Positions 51,701-60,212 are shown, counted from the first letter of the stretch. The stretch: DNA of 64,000 nt from Tahibacter sp042701255 (GCF_042701255.1 NZ_CP170554.1:372001-436000), one strand, 5' to 3'. Numbers and translations: made by a program. The notes: generated from the sequence alone by a model not told the origin.

Positions 51701-53256
51701 CCGGCATCGGCCTGATCTCGCCGCCGCCGCACCACGACATCTATTCGATCGAGGACCTCGCGCAACTCATCCACGACCTGCGCGAGATCAATCCGAAGGC
51801 GCTGATCTCGGTCAAGCTCGTCTCGCACGCCGGCGTCGGCACGATCGCGGCCGGCGTGGTCAAGGCCGGCGCCGATCTGATCACCGTGTCCGGCCACGAC
51901 GGCGGCACCGGCGCGAGCCCGCTGACGTCGATCCGCTATGCGGGCTCGCCGTGGGAGCTGGGCCTGGCCGAGACGCAGCAGACCCTGACCGCGAACGGCC
52001 TGCGCGATCGCGTCATCGTGCAGACCGACGGCGGTCTCAAGACCGGTCTCGACGTGCTCAAGGCCGCCGCGCTCGGCGCGCAGAGCTTCGGCTTCGGCAC
52101 CGCGCCGATGGTCGCGCTGGGCTGCAAGTTCCTGCGCATCTGCCATCTGAATTCCTGCGCCACCGGCGTGGCCACGCAGAACGAAGTGCTGCGCCGCCAG
52201 CATTTCCACGGCATCCCGGAGATGGTGCAGAACTATTTCCGCTTCGTCGCCGAAGAAACGCGCGAGCTGCTCGCGAGCCTGGGTCTGCGCAGCCTCGGCG
52301 ACGCGGTCGGCAACGTCGGCCTGCTGCGGCGCATAGCCGGGGTCACGGCCAAGCAGAACGCGCTGGAGCTCGACGGCCTGCTCGACGCGCCGGTCGCAGC
52401 CGATCTCGGCGCCTGCGGACCGTGCATCGCGCTGCCGGCCGCCGACGGCCTCGCCGCACGCACCGTGGCCGATACCGCGGCGGCGGTCGCCGCGCGACGA
52501 GGCGGCGATTTCCACTATGCGATACGCAACACCGACCGCTCGATCGGCGCGCGCCTGTCGGGCGAGATCGCGCGGCACTGGGGCGACGAAGGCCTGATCG
52601 AAACGCCGCTCACCCTGCATCTGTCCGGCAGCGCCGGGCAGAGCCTCGGAGCCTGGAATGCGAACGGCCTGCACATCCTGCTGCGCGGCGAAGCCAACGA
52701 CGGCGTCGGCAAGGGCATGCACGGCGGCCGCATCGTCGTACGGCCGCCGGCCAGCGCGCGCTATGCGAGCCAGGACAGCGCGATCGTCGGCAACACCTGC
52801 CTCTACGGCGCGACCGGCGGCGAGCTGTACGTCAGCGGCCGCGCCGGCGAGCGCTTCGGCGTGCGCAATTCCGGCGCGCTGGCCGTCGTCGAAGGCGTCG
52901 GCGATCACGCCTGCGAATACATGACCGGCGGCGCCGTCGTCGTGCTCGGCCAGTCGGGCCTGAACTTCGGCGCCGGCATGACCGGCGGCTATGCCTACGT
53001 GCTCGACCTCACGCGCGACTTCGTCGACCGCTACAACCACGAGCTCGTCGACATCCACCGCATTTCGCTGGAAGGCATGGAAAACCATCTGCAGCATCTG
53101 CGCGGCCTGCTGCGCAACCACATCGAGGCCACGCAGAGCCCGTGGGCGTCGCGCCTGCTCGGCGACTTCCGCGACGTGCTGCACAAGTTCTGGCTGGTCA
53201 AGCCCAAGGCCGCCAGTCTCGACGCGCTGTCCGAAGCGCTGAGGCGCGCCGCATGA
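48799..53256 (+). CDS. gltB: Glutamate synthase large subunit
   Basis: Makes glutamate from glutamine and 2-oxoglutarate; this is the NADPH-dependent bacterial enzyme's catalytic subunit. The 1485-residue product has an 18-residue propeptide, then the nucleophilic Cys19 in HDSCGFGLIAQ of the class II amidotransferase domain (including MAHRGGVNADGVTGDG and LLAHNGEINTIRANR). The central and FMN/synthase domains follow (GEGGEDPARYGTERSSKIKQ, KVNGLIARLRYAKPG, VSGHDGGTGASPLTSI). The 3Fe-4S cysteines lie around CKFLRICHLNSCATG, and the C-terminal beta-helix contains NDGVGKGMHGGRIV. AGGAAAG precedes the ATG at 48799. The stop overlaps the gltD start (ATGA). Confidence 0.97.
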   Translation: MTRRSTPRLYDAAFEHDSCGFGLIAQIDDRPSAWLVDQAFAALARMAHRGGVNADGVTGDGSGMLFYRADAWLRALADEAGIALGARFAAGLIFLSHETAAADAAKALVERTLTEESLRCAGWREVPIAAAACGPLGQAHAPRVVQLFVEPLAEIDEDTFERRLFRARRRAGHALSDDANFYVVSLSAATITYKAMTAPGALRDAFPDLRHAALAASAAVFHQRFSTNTMPNWRLAQPFRLLAHNGEINTIRANRSWGAARAAKMVSPLVELSDIGPLVNGRGSDSQSLDEMLDVLLAGGIDLLTAMRILVPPAWNARETIDEDLEAFYEYYALHSEPWDGPAGLVICDARYAACTLDRNGLRPTRWLRTEDNHLAIGSEAGIWDIADAEVVAKGRLGPGEMLAVDLRERRLLDNDAIDAINRARAPFKQWLRDEMTYLESHLIDPALAAEPFPPDMLARFQKQFALTREERDVILKALAEDESEATGSMGDDTPIAVLSQQSRPLYEYFRQAFAQVTNPPIDPLRERLVMSLVTQIGREGNVFELSPENARQVLLNSPILSQRKLRQILALPQAQDAQVKLDLYYDPAIGLEQAIRELCAAAEAAVRSGCLIVLLSDRYPAPGLLPIHALLATGAVHAHLLRTQLRCDCNLLVETGTARDAHHFACLIGFGATAVYPYLAYQTLFDMNRRGELKGLEGEPPSEIGRSYRRGIRKGLLKIISKMGIATIAGYRGAQLFEIVGLGKEVVDLCFPGAPSRIGGAGFADIEAEYRAQLAAARDPSYALPPGGLLKAVPDGEYHMYNPAVIGSLQAAVRTGERRFYRDYAAHVNGRAPSALRDLFALQPAAAAIPLEEVEPVEAILARFDSAGMSLGALSPEAHEALATAMNRLGARSNSGEGGEDPARYGTERSSKIKQVASGRFGVTPAYLVNAEVLQIKIAQGAKPGEGGQLPGHKVNGLIARLRYAKPGIGLISPPPHHDIYSIEDLAQLIHDLREINPKALISVKLVSHAGVGTIAAGVVKAGADLITVSGHDGGTGASPLTSIRYAGSPWELGLAETQQTLTANGLRDRVIVQTDGGLKTGLDVLKAAALGAQSFGFGTAPMVALGCKFLRICHLNSCATGVATQNEVLRRQHFHGIPEMVQNYFRFVAEETRELLASLGLRSLGDAVGNVGLLRRIAGVTAKQNALELDGLLDAPVAADLGACGPCIALPAADGLAARTVADTAAAVAARRGGDFHYAIRNTDRSIGARLSGEIARHWGDEGLIETPLTLHLSGSAGQSLGAWNANGLHILLRGEANDGVGKGMHGGRIVVRPPASARYASQDSAIVGNTCLYGATGGELYVSGRAGERFGVRNSGALAVVEGVGDHACEYMTGGAVVVLGQSGLNFGAGMTGGYAYVLDLTRDFVDRYNHELVDIHRISLEGMENHLQHLRGLLRNHIEATQSPWASRLLGDFRDVLHKFWLVKPKAASLDALSEALRRAA

Positions 53257-54677
53257 GCGAGAAGACCTTCCCGTTCCTCACCTTCCACCGCGCGCTGCCG
53301 CAGGAAGTGCCGGTACCCGTGCGCGTGCTCGGCTACGGCGAGATCCACGGCGGCTTCGTCAACGGCGACGCCGGCGACCAGGCCGCGCGCTGCATCGACT
53401 GCGGCAATCCCTACTGTTCCTGGGGCTGCCCGCTCGGCAACCGCATTCCGCAATGGCTGCAGCTCGTGCGCGACAACCGCATCGAGGACGCGGCAAGCCT
53501 GATGCACGAGACCAATCCGCTGCCGGAAATCTGCGGCCGCGTCTGTCCGCAGGACCGCCTCTGCGAAGGTGCCTGCACCCTGGAGGACACCGGCTTCGGC
53601 GCGGTCACGATCGGCAGCATCGAACGCTGGGTCACCGACGAAGCGCTGCGCCGCGGCTGGCGTCCGGGCATGCACACGCAGGAACGCAGCGGGCGGCGCG
53701 TCGCCATCGTCGGCGCCGGACCGGCCGGACTCTCTGCAGCCGACCGGCTGATCCGCGCCGGCGTCGCGGTCGAGGTGTTCGACCGCTACGAGGAAATCGG
53801 CGGCCTGCTGACCTTCGGCATTCCGGCGTTCAAGCTCGAGAAATCCGTCGTGCGCACACGCCGCGGCGTGCTCGAGGAATTCGGCGTGGTGTTCCGCCTC
53901 GGCGTGGAGATCGGCCGCGACCTGCCGTTCGGCGCGCTGCTGGCCGGCTACGACGCGGTGTTCCTCGCGACCGGCGCGTATACCAACGTCGACGCGCAAT
54001 TGCCCGGCGCCGATCTCGACGGCGTGCATTCGGCGCTGCCGTTTCTCGTCGCCAACACGCGCCGCCTGCTCGGCACGGCGACGGCCGCAGCGACATTGCC
54101 GGATCTCGCCGGCAAGCGCGTCGTGGTGCTCGGCGGCGGCGACACGGCCATGGACTGCGTGCGCTCGGCGATACGCCTGGGCGCACAGCGCGTCAGCTGC
54201 GTCTATCGGCGCGACGAGGCCAACATGCCGGGCTCGCGCCGCGAAGTGAAATACGCGCGCGAGGAAGGCGTGGAATTCGTGTTCCAGCGCCAGCCGCTGG
54301 CGATACTCGGCGAGGGCCGCGTCGAACGCGTGCGCGTCGCGCAGACCGAGCTCGTCGCCGGACCCGACGGCCGCGCGCAGAGTCGCGCCGTCGTCGGCAG
54401 CGAGCAGGACATCAGCGCCGACGTCGTGATCCAGGCGTTCGGTTTTCTCGCCAGCCCGCCGGACTGGTGCGCCGAACACGGTATCGCCGTCGATGCGAAC
54501 GGACGCCTCGTCGTCGGCGGCATCGGCCGCGCGCGCCAGCAGACGACGAACCCCAAGGTCTTCGCCGGCGGCGACACGGTGCGCGGCGCCGACCTCGTCG
54601 TGCGTGCGGTGCTCGACGGCCGCGAGGCCGCGGTTGCGATACTCGCGCAGCTGCAAGCTGTGACGGCGTCGACATAG
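53253..54677 (+). CDS. gltD: Glutamate synthase small subunit
   Basis: The electron-transferring beta subunit of glutamate synthase, passing electrons from NADPH through FAD and two 4Fe-4S clusters to GltB. The 474 residues begin with the cluster-binding domain (CIDCGNPYCSWGCPL from Cys47; ICGRVCPQDRLCEGACTL). The FAD-binding VAIVGAGPAGLSAADRL and NADPH-binding VVVLGGGDTAMDCVRSA follow, and the C-terminal FAGGDTVRGADLVVRAV is conventional. The ATG overlaps the gltB stop by four bases, so subunit levels are coupled. Confidence 0.97.
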   Translation: MSEKTFPFLTFHRALPQEVPVPVRVLGYGEIHGGFVNGDAGDQAARCIDCGNPYCSWGCPLGNRIPQWLQLVRDNRIEDAASLMHETNPLPEICGRVCPQDRLCEGACTLEDTGFGAVTIGSIERWVTDEALRRGWRPGMHTQERSGRRVAIVGAGPAGLSAADRLIRAGVAVEVFDRYEEIGGLLTFGIPAFKLEKSVVRTRRGVLEEFGVVFRLGVEIGRDLPFGALLAGYDAVFLATGAYTNVDAQLPGADLDGVHSALPFLVANTRRLLGTATAAATLPDLAGKRVVVLGGGDTAMDCVRSAIRLGAQRVSCVYRRDEANMPGSRREVKYAREEGVEFVFQRQPLAILGEGRVERVRVAQTELVAGPDGRAQSRAVVGSEQDISADVVIQAFGFLASPPDWCAEHGIAVDANGRLVVGGIGRARQQTTNPKVFAGGDTVRGADLVVRAVLDGREAAVAILAQLQAVTAST

Positions 54678-54761
54678 CGCCGGCCGGCGGCTTGCGACCC
54701 GCGGAGGCCGTCCCGACAATGGGCCGGCCCCAGGGGGTGGGCGAGCTGGAGAGTCAGCATC

Positions 54762-55106
54762 ATGCGGACGATAGGGGCATTGGCGCTGTTCGCGCTCGCC
54801 TTCGGCGCGGCGGCGAGCGATCAGGACGAGGCGCGCATCGAGCAGCTCATGAGCGCGCCGGACAAGCCGGCGGCACCGGCCAAGGCCGACCGCAAAGCCG
54901 ATGCCAAGGCCGCGAAGAACGACACCGACACGGTCGCGAGCCTGATCGGCCAGCGCGTCGCGGTCGAGACGCGCCAGCACGGCATCTACATCGGCACCTT
55001 GACCGCGGCCACGCGCGACGCGCTGGTCCTGCTGATCCAGCTGCCCGCGCGCGATCTGAGCTATTCGCTGCCGCGCGGCGACGTCGCCGCCGTCACGCCG
55101 CGCTGA
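54762..55106 (+). CDS. Small secreted protein of unknown function
   Basis: A 114-residue protein with a signal peptide (MRTIGALALFALAFGAAASDQ) and a Lys/Ala/Asp-rich low-complexity stretch (residues about 33-55). A compact C-terminal beta segment of about 55 residues follows (SLIGQRVAVETRQHGIYIGTL, then ALVLLIQLPARDLSYSLPRGD), of SH3 or LSm-like appearance. GGAGAG precedes the ATG at 54762. It is seven bases upstream of the membrane-anchored DUF2167-like gene, so the two are probably made together in the envelope. Function unknown. Confidence 0.7.
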   Translation: MRTIGALALFALAFGAAASDQDEARIEQLMSAPDKPAAPAKADRKADAKAAKNDTDTVASLIGQRVAVETRQHGIYIGTLTAATRDALVLLIQLPARDLSYSLPRGDVAAVTPR

Positions 55107-55113
55107 GGTTCCC

Positions 55114-56241
55114 ATGAAACTGATGATGATCGGCTATCTGATCTCGCTGATGTTCGGCCTGCTCGCGGTCGTGCGCGTCTGGCGCGCGAGCGTGCTGGAC
55201 GGTGTGCTGACCCTGCTCGTGCCGGCGTACTTCATCATTCCGCTGATCAAGTACTGGAGCGATCCCGACCACAGCATCCGCATTCATGCGCTCGGCATGC
55301 TGGCTGGCAGCACGATGGCGATCTACGGCGCCTCGCACATCGCCAAGGACGTGATCGGCACGCCGCAGGACCGCCAGGCCCTGGTGCAGTCGCTGCACGA
55401 ACAGGGGGTCAAGCTGACGCCGGACCAGGAAAAGGGCCTGCTCAGCGAGGACCCCAACGTGGTCCTGGCCACGATGCAGACGCTGGACGCCGAAGGCGAC
55501 GACGGGGACGGCGAAGGTTCCGCCGCAACGGTCCATCGCGATGCCGAATTCGAAAACCCGGCGCCGGTGCCGGTGCAGGAACGTCCAGCCGAAACCATCA
55601 GCTATTCCGAAGCCGCGCGCCGCGCCGTTTTCAATCGCGGCCGCTATACGCGCGAGGCCATCGGCGTGACGATCGACGTACCGGCCAAGTTCCGCCTGAT
55701 CAACGCGGCCGACGCACGCCGCATGGACCGTTCGCGCGGCCGCACCGAGGACAATCGCGTGCTGGGCTGGATCATCCACGAGAAACTCGCGCTGACCGAT
55801 CCGGATGCCTGGCATGTCAACATGCGCTGGCTCAGCGACGGCTGGATCGCCGCGGCGCCGCTGGACGCGGTCACCCTGCTCGACGATGCGCAGCGCAACA
55901 AGACGCCGAATCCGCGCGTCGTCGTCAGCAACGGCGACCTGCTCGGCTATGCCGCCGCGCCGCAGTTCGACGGCCAGGTGCTGGACTGGACCGAGGAACG
56001 CCTGCTCGTGAATTCCGACGACCGCGTCGTCGACTGTCATGCGCTGCGTCTGGGCCGTCGCGGCGCGCTCGAATTCAGCATCGTCGGCATGCCGTCGGCC
56101 TCGGCGGCGCTGTGCCAGAGCACGGTGCGCCTGCTCGCCGCACGCACGAGCTTCATGCCGGGCAAGGAATACGCCGAAGCGCCGCCGGAAGGACTGCGCG
56201 CGCCGTACAGCGTCGCCGCGTTGACCACGCACGCGCCCTGA
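55114..56241 (+). CDS. Membrane-anchored protein with a DUF2167-like C-terminal domain
   Basis: A 375-residue protein. Three or so hydrophobic segments lie within the first 80 residues (MIGYLISLMFGLLAVVRVW, GVLTLLVPAYFIIPLIKYW, ALGMLAGSTMAIYGA). A charged, Asp/Glu-rich linker follows, and then a soluble domain from about 185. That domain follows the DUF2167 pattern: RVLGWIIHEKLALTD, WHVNMRWLSDGWI, NPRVVVSNGDLLGYAAAP, LDWTEERLLVN, CHALRLGRRGALEFSIVG and RTSFMPGKEYAEA. The resemblance is from memory and should be checked. It follows the small secreted protein gene by seven bases. Function unknown; envelope stress or transport are possibilities only. Confidence 0.68.
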   Translation: MKLMMIGYLISLMFGLLAVVRVWRASVLDGVLTLLVPAYFIIPLIKYWSDPDHSIRIHALGMLAGSTMAIYGASHIAKDVIGTPQDRQALVQSLHEQGVKLTPDQEKGLLSEDPNVVLATMQTLDAEGDDGDGEGSAATVHRDAEFENPAPVPVQERPAETISYSEAARRAVFNRGRYTREAIGVTIDVPAKFRLINAADARRMDRSRGRTEDNRVLGWIIHEKLALTDPDAWHVNMRWLSDGWIAAAPLDAVTLLDDAQRNKTPNPRVVVSNGDLLGYAAAPQFDGQVLDWTEERLLVNSDDRVVDCHALRLGRRGALEFSIVGMPSASAALCQSTVRLLAARTSFMPGKEYAEAPPEGLRAPYSVAALTTHAP

Positions 56242-56294
56242 CCGGGTCGAGCAGGGAGTTCCTTGTGTCGCCGCTCCTTGCGACTTGGGCACCG

Positions 56295-56383
56295 CGACGT
56301 TGCGGTTCGCCCGTGGGCTCGCCGCTACCTACGTGACACCCGGGCCACCGCAGCTTGCGGTGAGCCCGGGAACCGCAACGTCG
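56295..56383. repeat. Nested inverted repeats downstream of the DUF2167-like gene
   Basis: A 13-bp perfect inverted repeat (CGACGTTGCGGTT at 56295-56307, AACCGCAACGTCG at 56371-56383) encloses a second hairpin with 14-15-base arms and one bulge (56339-56352/56356-56370). It lies between convergent genes and could serve as a shared end or a mobile intergenic repeat. Confidence 0.6.
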
Positions 56384-56403
56384 GGGCCGCACACCGCGGC
56401 GTT

Positions 56404-57121
56404 TCAGGCGTTGTAGCCCTTGTACAAGGTGCCGTGCGCTTCGCGCTGCTCGTCCGCCGGACGCTGCGTCGTGTAGTAGTACAGCGCGATGGACTGGCGA
56501 TAGACGCCTTCGGGCGCGGCCCAGTGGTTCGGATGGCCGTGGAAGGTGTCCGAGCGCGTCGTGAACACGACGGCGCGGTTGAACAGCGGTTCCACCGTAC
56601 GTATGCGGCGCGTGCCGGTCGTGTCCCAGAGCTCGAGCTCGCCGCCGTAGCCTTCCTGCCAGTGCGGGCTCAGGTAGATCAGCAGGTTCAGCCGCCGGTG
56701 CGCCTGCAGGCCTTCGTGCCAGTTGAAGTCCGCATGGATGCCGAGGTGGTCGCCGCGGCGGCTCAGGTGGATGCCGCCGCCGGCCAGTCTCGGATCCGGC
56801 AGCAGATGGTCGATGCCGCTGAGGCGTTCGAGAAAGCGGATGAACGGACCGGAGTTCAGATCGTGGATGGCCCGGCGCAGCGCCGGCGGAAAGCGCACCT
56901 CGTCGGAGGAGCCGAGCTTGACCTCGTAGCCGATCGCGCCGAACCGATCCCAGGCCGAGACGGTCTTCGGGCTTGGGAAAGACCTGAGCCAGCTCGGCCG
57001 CGGCCGCCGGGACCAGGAAGTCCTCGAACACCGCATGCGGATACGGCTCGGCCCGGGCGAAGCCTTCGGCCGTGTCCGCGGCCCGGGCCTGCAGCCTGTC
57101 AAGATCGAAAACGTACGGCAT
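56404..57121 (-). pseudogene. 2-oxoglutarate/Fe(II) oxygenase, disrupted by a frameshift
   Basis: Two frames together make one 2OG-Fe(II) dioxygenase. The N-terminus MPYVFDLDRLQARAADTAEGF with EPYPHAVFEDFLVP and AELAQVFPKPED is in the frame starting at 57121. From about 56960 the product continues one base on as VSAWDRFGAIGYEVKLGS, the metal motif HADFNWH, the strand GYGGELELW, and TFHGHPNHW with the distal His. One extra base in the GG at 56962-56963 explains the break; corrected length is 238 residues. Relatives hydroxylate small molecules or protein side chains; the substrate here is unknown. It is divergent from the thiolase gene. It may be intact in the real genome if the base is an assembly error. 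Confidence 0.82.
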
Positions 57122-57191
57122 AGAATAAGCAACTACCGTGAAACGTCTGATGATAGCAGGCGCTTCCCCCTCAGCCGCAGGAAGGCGAATC

Positions 57192-58475
57192 GTGAGCAGC
57201 AGCAAGCAACGCGTAGGCATCATCGGCGGGGTACGCATCCCCTTCTGTCGCAACAACACGGCCTATGCCGACGTCGGCAATCTGGGCATGTCGATCAAGA
57301 CGCTCGGCGCGCTCGTGGAGAAATACGGCCTGCACGGCGTCGAGCTCGGCGAAGTCGCGATGGGCGCGGTGATCCACCATTCCTCGGACTGGAACCTCGC
57401 CCGCGAAGCGACCTTGTCGTCGGGCCTCGCGCCGACGACGCCGGGCATCACGATGGCCCGCGCCTGCGGCACGTCGCTCGATACGGCCATCCACATCGGC
57501 AACAAGATCGCGATGGGCCAGATCGACGTCGGCATCGCCGGCGGCTCGGATACGACCAGCGACGTGCCCATCGTGTACGGCCGCAAGCTGCAGCAGCGAC
57601 TGCTCGCGGCGGCGCGCGCGAAGACGCCGCTGGACAAGCTCAAGACGATGCTGCGCGGCTTCAGCTTCAGCGAACTCAAGCCGCATTTCCCCGGCGTGGC
57701 CGAGCCGCGCACGGGCAAGTCCATGGGCGACCACTGCGAGCTCATGGCCAAGGAATGGAAGATCCCGCGCGAGGAGCAGGACAAGCTCGCCTGGGAAAGC
57801 CACCAGAAGGCCGCCGCGGCCTATTCGCGCGGCTTCTACAAGGATCTCGTCATTCCGTTCCGCGGCATCGAGCGCGACAACATCCTGCGCCCGGACACCT
57901 CGCTGGAAAAACTCGCGAGCCTGAAGCCGGCCTTCGACAAGACCTCGGGCCAGGGCACCCTGACCGCCGGCAACTCCACGCCGCTGACCGACGGCGCCTC
58001 GGCCGTGCTGCTGGCCAGCGACGCCTGGGCGCAGGCGCGCGGTTTGAACGTCCAGGCGTATCTGACCCATTCCAAGGTCGCCGCGGTCGATTTCGTCCAC
58101 GGCGAAGGACTGCTGATGGCGCCGACGATCGCCGTCGCGCAAATGCTCAAGGACGCCAACCTGAGCCTGCAGGACTTCGACTTCTACGAAATCCACGAAG
58201 CCTTCGCCGCGCAGGTGCTGTGCACCCTGCGCGCGTGGGAAAGCGCCGATTACTGCAAGAACCGCCTCGGCCTGGACACGCCGCTCGGCAGCATCGATCC
58301 GGCCAGGATGAACGTGAACGGCTCGTCCCTGGCCCACGGCCATCCGTTCGCGGCGACCGGCGCACGCATCGTCGCGAACCTGGCCAAGCTGCTCGAGGAA
58401 AAGGGCAGCGGCCGCGGCCTGATCTCGATCTGCACGGCCGGCGGCATGGGCGTCACGGCGATCGTCGAACGCTGA
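57192..58475 (+). CDS. Acetyl-CoA C-acyltransferase (FadI/thiolase family)
   Basis: A thiolase of 427 residues from the preferred GTG start. The acyl-accepting Cys is in ITMARACGTSLDTAIH, the second active-site block is NGSSLAHGHPFAATGARI and the third is ISICTAGGMGVTAIV, which hold the conserved His and Cys. MGDHCELMAKEWKIPREEQD and EAFAAQVLCTL are typical of the FadI-like branch of beta-oxidation thiolases. The GTG at 57192 has AGGAAGG about eight bases ahead and gives MSSSKQRVGIIGGVRIPFCR. An ATG at 57138 adds 18 residues of poor quality. No fadJ gene is adjacent, so fatty-acid degradation is a family-based assignment. Confidence 0.9.
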   Translation: MSSSKQRVGIIGGVRIPFCRNNTAYADVGNLGMSIKTLGALVEKYGLHGVELGEVAMGAVIHHSSDWNLAREATLSSGLAPTTPGITMARACGTSLDTAIHIGNKIAMGQIDVGIAGGSDTTSDVPIVYGRKLQQRLLAAARAKTPLDKLKTMLRGFSFSELKPHFPGVAEPRTGKSMGDHCELMAKEWKIPREEQDKLAWESHQKAAAAYSRGFYKDLVIPFRGIERDNILRPDTSLEKLASLKPAFDKTSGQGTLTAGNSTPLTDGASAVLLASDAWAQARGLNVQAYLTHSKVAAVDFVHGEGLLMAPTIAVAQMLKDANLSLQDFDFYEIHEAFAAQVLCTLRAWESADYCKNRLGLDTPLGSIDPARMNVNGSSLAHGHPFAATGARIVANLAKLLEEKGSGRGLISICTAGGMGVTAIVER

Positions 58476-58535
58476 GGCAAGCTGCGACTAACGGTCGTCA
58501 CCGCACTCCCTCGAGCCGCCATGCACCGGCAGTCC

Positions 58536-58568
58536 CCGTCAAACGCTTGCGGAGCAAGCGTTTGACGG
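58536..58568. terminator. 15-bp hairpin after the thiolase gene
   Basis: CCGTCAAACGCTTGC and GCAAGCGTTTGACGG form a perfect stem with a 3-base loop, followed by a second small hairpin CCCGC-GAA-GCGGG. There is no T-run, so termination is plausible but not certain. Confidence 0.5.
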
Positions 58569-58666
58569 CTCCCGCGAAGCGGGGGGCGCGACATCGGAAA
58601 CCGGATCCGCGTTGTGCAGAAGTTTCCCGGGCTTGCCGTCATGCCGGCCGACCTGTTCGGTTCGGG

Positions 58667-58694
58667 TTGCGCGCGCGGTTTGAAACGGTAAAGT
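58667..58694 (+). promoter_or_regulatory. Possible promoter of the RDD-family gene
   Basis: TTGCGC and TAAAGT are 16 bases apart, about 48 bases before the ATG. The -10 matches well and the -35 moderately. Confidence 0.35.
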
Positions 58695-58742
58695 CGGGCC
58701 AGCGCGCCGGCCCCGGCACGCCTGCTCCATCGGGGAATCTCA

Positions 58743-59891
58743 ATGCAGAACACCAAACATGCGTTGGTGCTGACCGGCACCGTGTCGGCCGGTCACGCCG
58801 CGGAAACGGTATGGCCGGCGCTGGCCAGCTATTTCCGCATGGAACCGGACAAAGTCAGCACGCAGCTGGTGCCGCGCGCGCCGGTCACGTTGAAGGAAAG
58901 CGACGACCTGGCCAAGCTGCAGGGCCTGCAGGAAGGCCTGCGCAGCATCGGTGCCGACAGCGAAATCCATGAACTCGACGCTCGCGGCAGCCTGTTCGCC
59001 GTGATCGGCGGCAAGCCGCGCGGCCCGGTTCCGCACACCTACGTCGAGAGCAAGGTCGGCGCCGGCGACTGGTCGGGCAACGTCGAAGTCGCCAAGGTCG
59101 GCGAAAACGAATGGGGTCCGTTCAGCCGTTTCGGCGCGCCGGCCGCTGCCGCCGCGCCGCCGCCGATGGCACCGCCTCCGCCGCCCGCACCGCGCGCCGC
59201 GGCCATGCCGCCGAGCTTCTCGCCGCCGGCCTCGAACCCGGCGCAGACCGCCGTGCTGCCGCCGGCCATGCCCGCGGCCGATCCGTATTCCTCGCCGTAC
59301 GCGGCGCCCGACGCACCGCTCGTGCGCAGCGGCGACATGCTCGAAGCGGGCATGCCGCTGCCGCCGGGCGAAGCGATCCACGCGGGTTTCTGGCGCCGCT
59401 TCGCGGCCTATACGCTGGACAACCTGATCCTGATCATCCCGGCTTTCGTCATCAACCTGATCCCGATCCTCGGCATCGTGCTGTTCTACGTCGGCCGCTG
59501 GCTCTACTTCGCGCTGATGGAAAGCGGTCCGAACCAGGCCACGCTCGGCAAGCAGGCCTTCGGCCTCAAGGTCACCGACGACTACGGCCAGCCGGTCTCG
59601 TTCGCCCGTGCGACCGGCCGCTATTTCGGCGGCGCCGTGTCCAACATCATTCTCTACATCGGCTACATGATGGCCGGCTTCACCGAGCGCAAACAGGCGC
59701 TGCACGACCTCATGGCCAGCACCTGCGTGGTGTTCAACACGGTGGAACCGGGCCAGGAGCACGAGCTCGAGCGTCCGCCGATGCCGTGGTACGGCTGGGT
59801 CCTCAACGTCGGCATCATCGGCCTCAGCGTCATCGGCATCATCATCTGGTCCATCGCGATGGCGAGCCTGGTCAGCAACTACGGCCGCTGA
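58743..59891 (+). CDS. RDD-family membrane protein with an N-terminal soluble domain
   Basis: A 382-residue protein with a roughly 130-residue soluble N-terminal domain (ALVLTGTVSAGHAAETVWPALASY and following). A Pro/Ala-rich linker (about 132-195, with runs such as APPPMAPPPPPAP) and then a C-terminal RDD domain follow. The RDD part has the diagnostic Arg, Asp, Asp residues in AGFWRRFAAYTLDNLIL, GLKVTDDYGQPVSF and RKQALHDLMAS. Membrane spans are at about 228-258, 300-320 and 345-372. RDD proteins are small transporters or membrane scaffolds; some bacterial RDD proteins affect Na+/H+ exchange. The N-terminal domain plus linker is an uncommon addition. GGGGAATCTCA precedes the ATG at 58743. 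A terminator follows. Confidence 0.85.
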   Translation: MQNTKHALVLTGTVSAGHAAETVWPALASYFRMEPDKVSTQLVPRAPVTLKESDDLAKLQGLQEGLRSIGADSEIHELDARGSLFAVIGGKPRGPVPHTYVESKVGAGDWSGNVEVAKVGENEWGPFSRFGAPAAAAAPPPMAPPPPPAPRAAAMPPSFSPPASNPAQTAVLPPAMPAADPYSSPYAAPDAPLVRSGDMLEAGMPLPPGEAIHAGFWRRFAAYTLDNLILIIPAFVINLIPILGIVLFYVGRWLYFALMESGPNQATLGKQAFGLKVTDDYGQPVSFARATGRYFGGAVSNIILYIGYMMAGFTERKQALHDLMASTCVVFNTVEPGQEHELERPPMPWYGWVLNVGIIGLSVIGIIIWSIAMASLVSNYGR

Positions 59892-59982
59892 TCCGTAGCG
59901 GTTTGGCGATGCGGTTCCGACAGGAACCGCATCGCGCGAAATCCGCTTCGGGCCGCCGCGTTCGATGACGTTGCAGAAGACA

Positions 59983-60019
59983 AAACCCCGCGCTGTACCA
60001 GCGCGGGTTTTTCGTTTTT
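59983..60019 (+). terminator. Terminator of the RDD-family gene
   Basis: CCCGCGCTG-TAC-CAGCGCGGG is followed by TTTTTCGTTTTTG. The AAAA on the other side makes it partly bidirectional. Confidence 0.9.
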
Positions 60020-60212
60020 GCACCGACATTCGTGCTGGGAGCCAAGCCGGCCACCGGCGGCTCAGCCGCCGCGCAGCGCGGACCCGTGACGCAAGACGCA
60101 AGACGTACACCGCCGGCATCGAGCCGAGCGCTCGCCGTACGGCCCGGAGCTTCATCCGCCTCCAGAACCATCTGCACGACGCAGCCGATAGTCCACGAGC
60201 CGCAGCGCGGCG

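Noticed and set aside
48799..53184. 1500-codon open frame on the minus strand opposite gltB
   Set aside because: The plus strand encodes a full glutamate synthase with all motifs. The reverse frame is His/Arg/Gln-rich shadow sequence.
58536..58580. Integron-type attC site
   Set aside because: The 15-bp hairpin has no R'/R'' core sites and no integrase or cassette array nearby.
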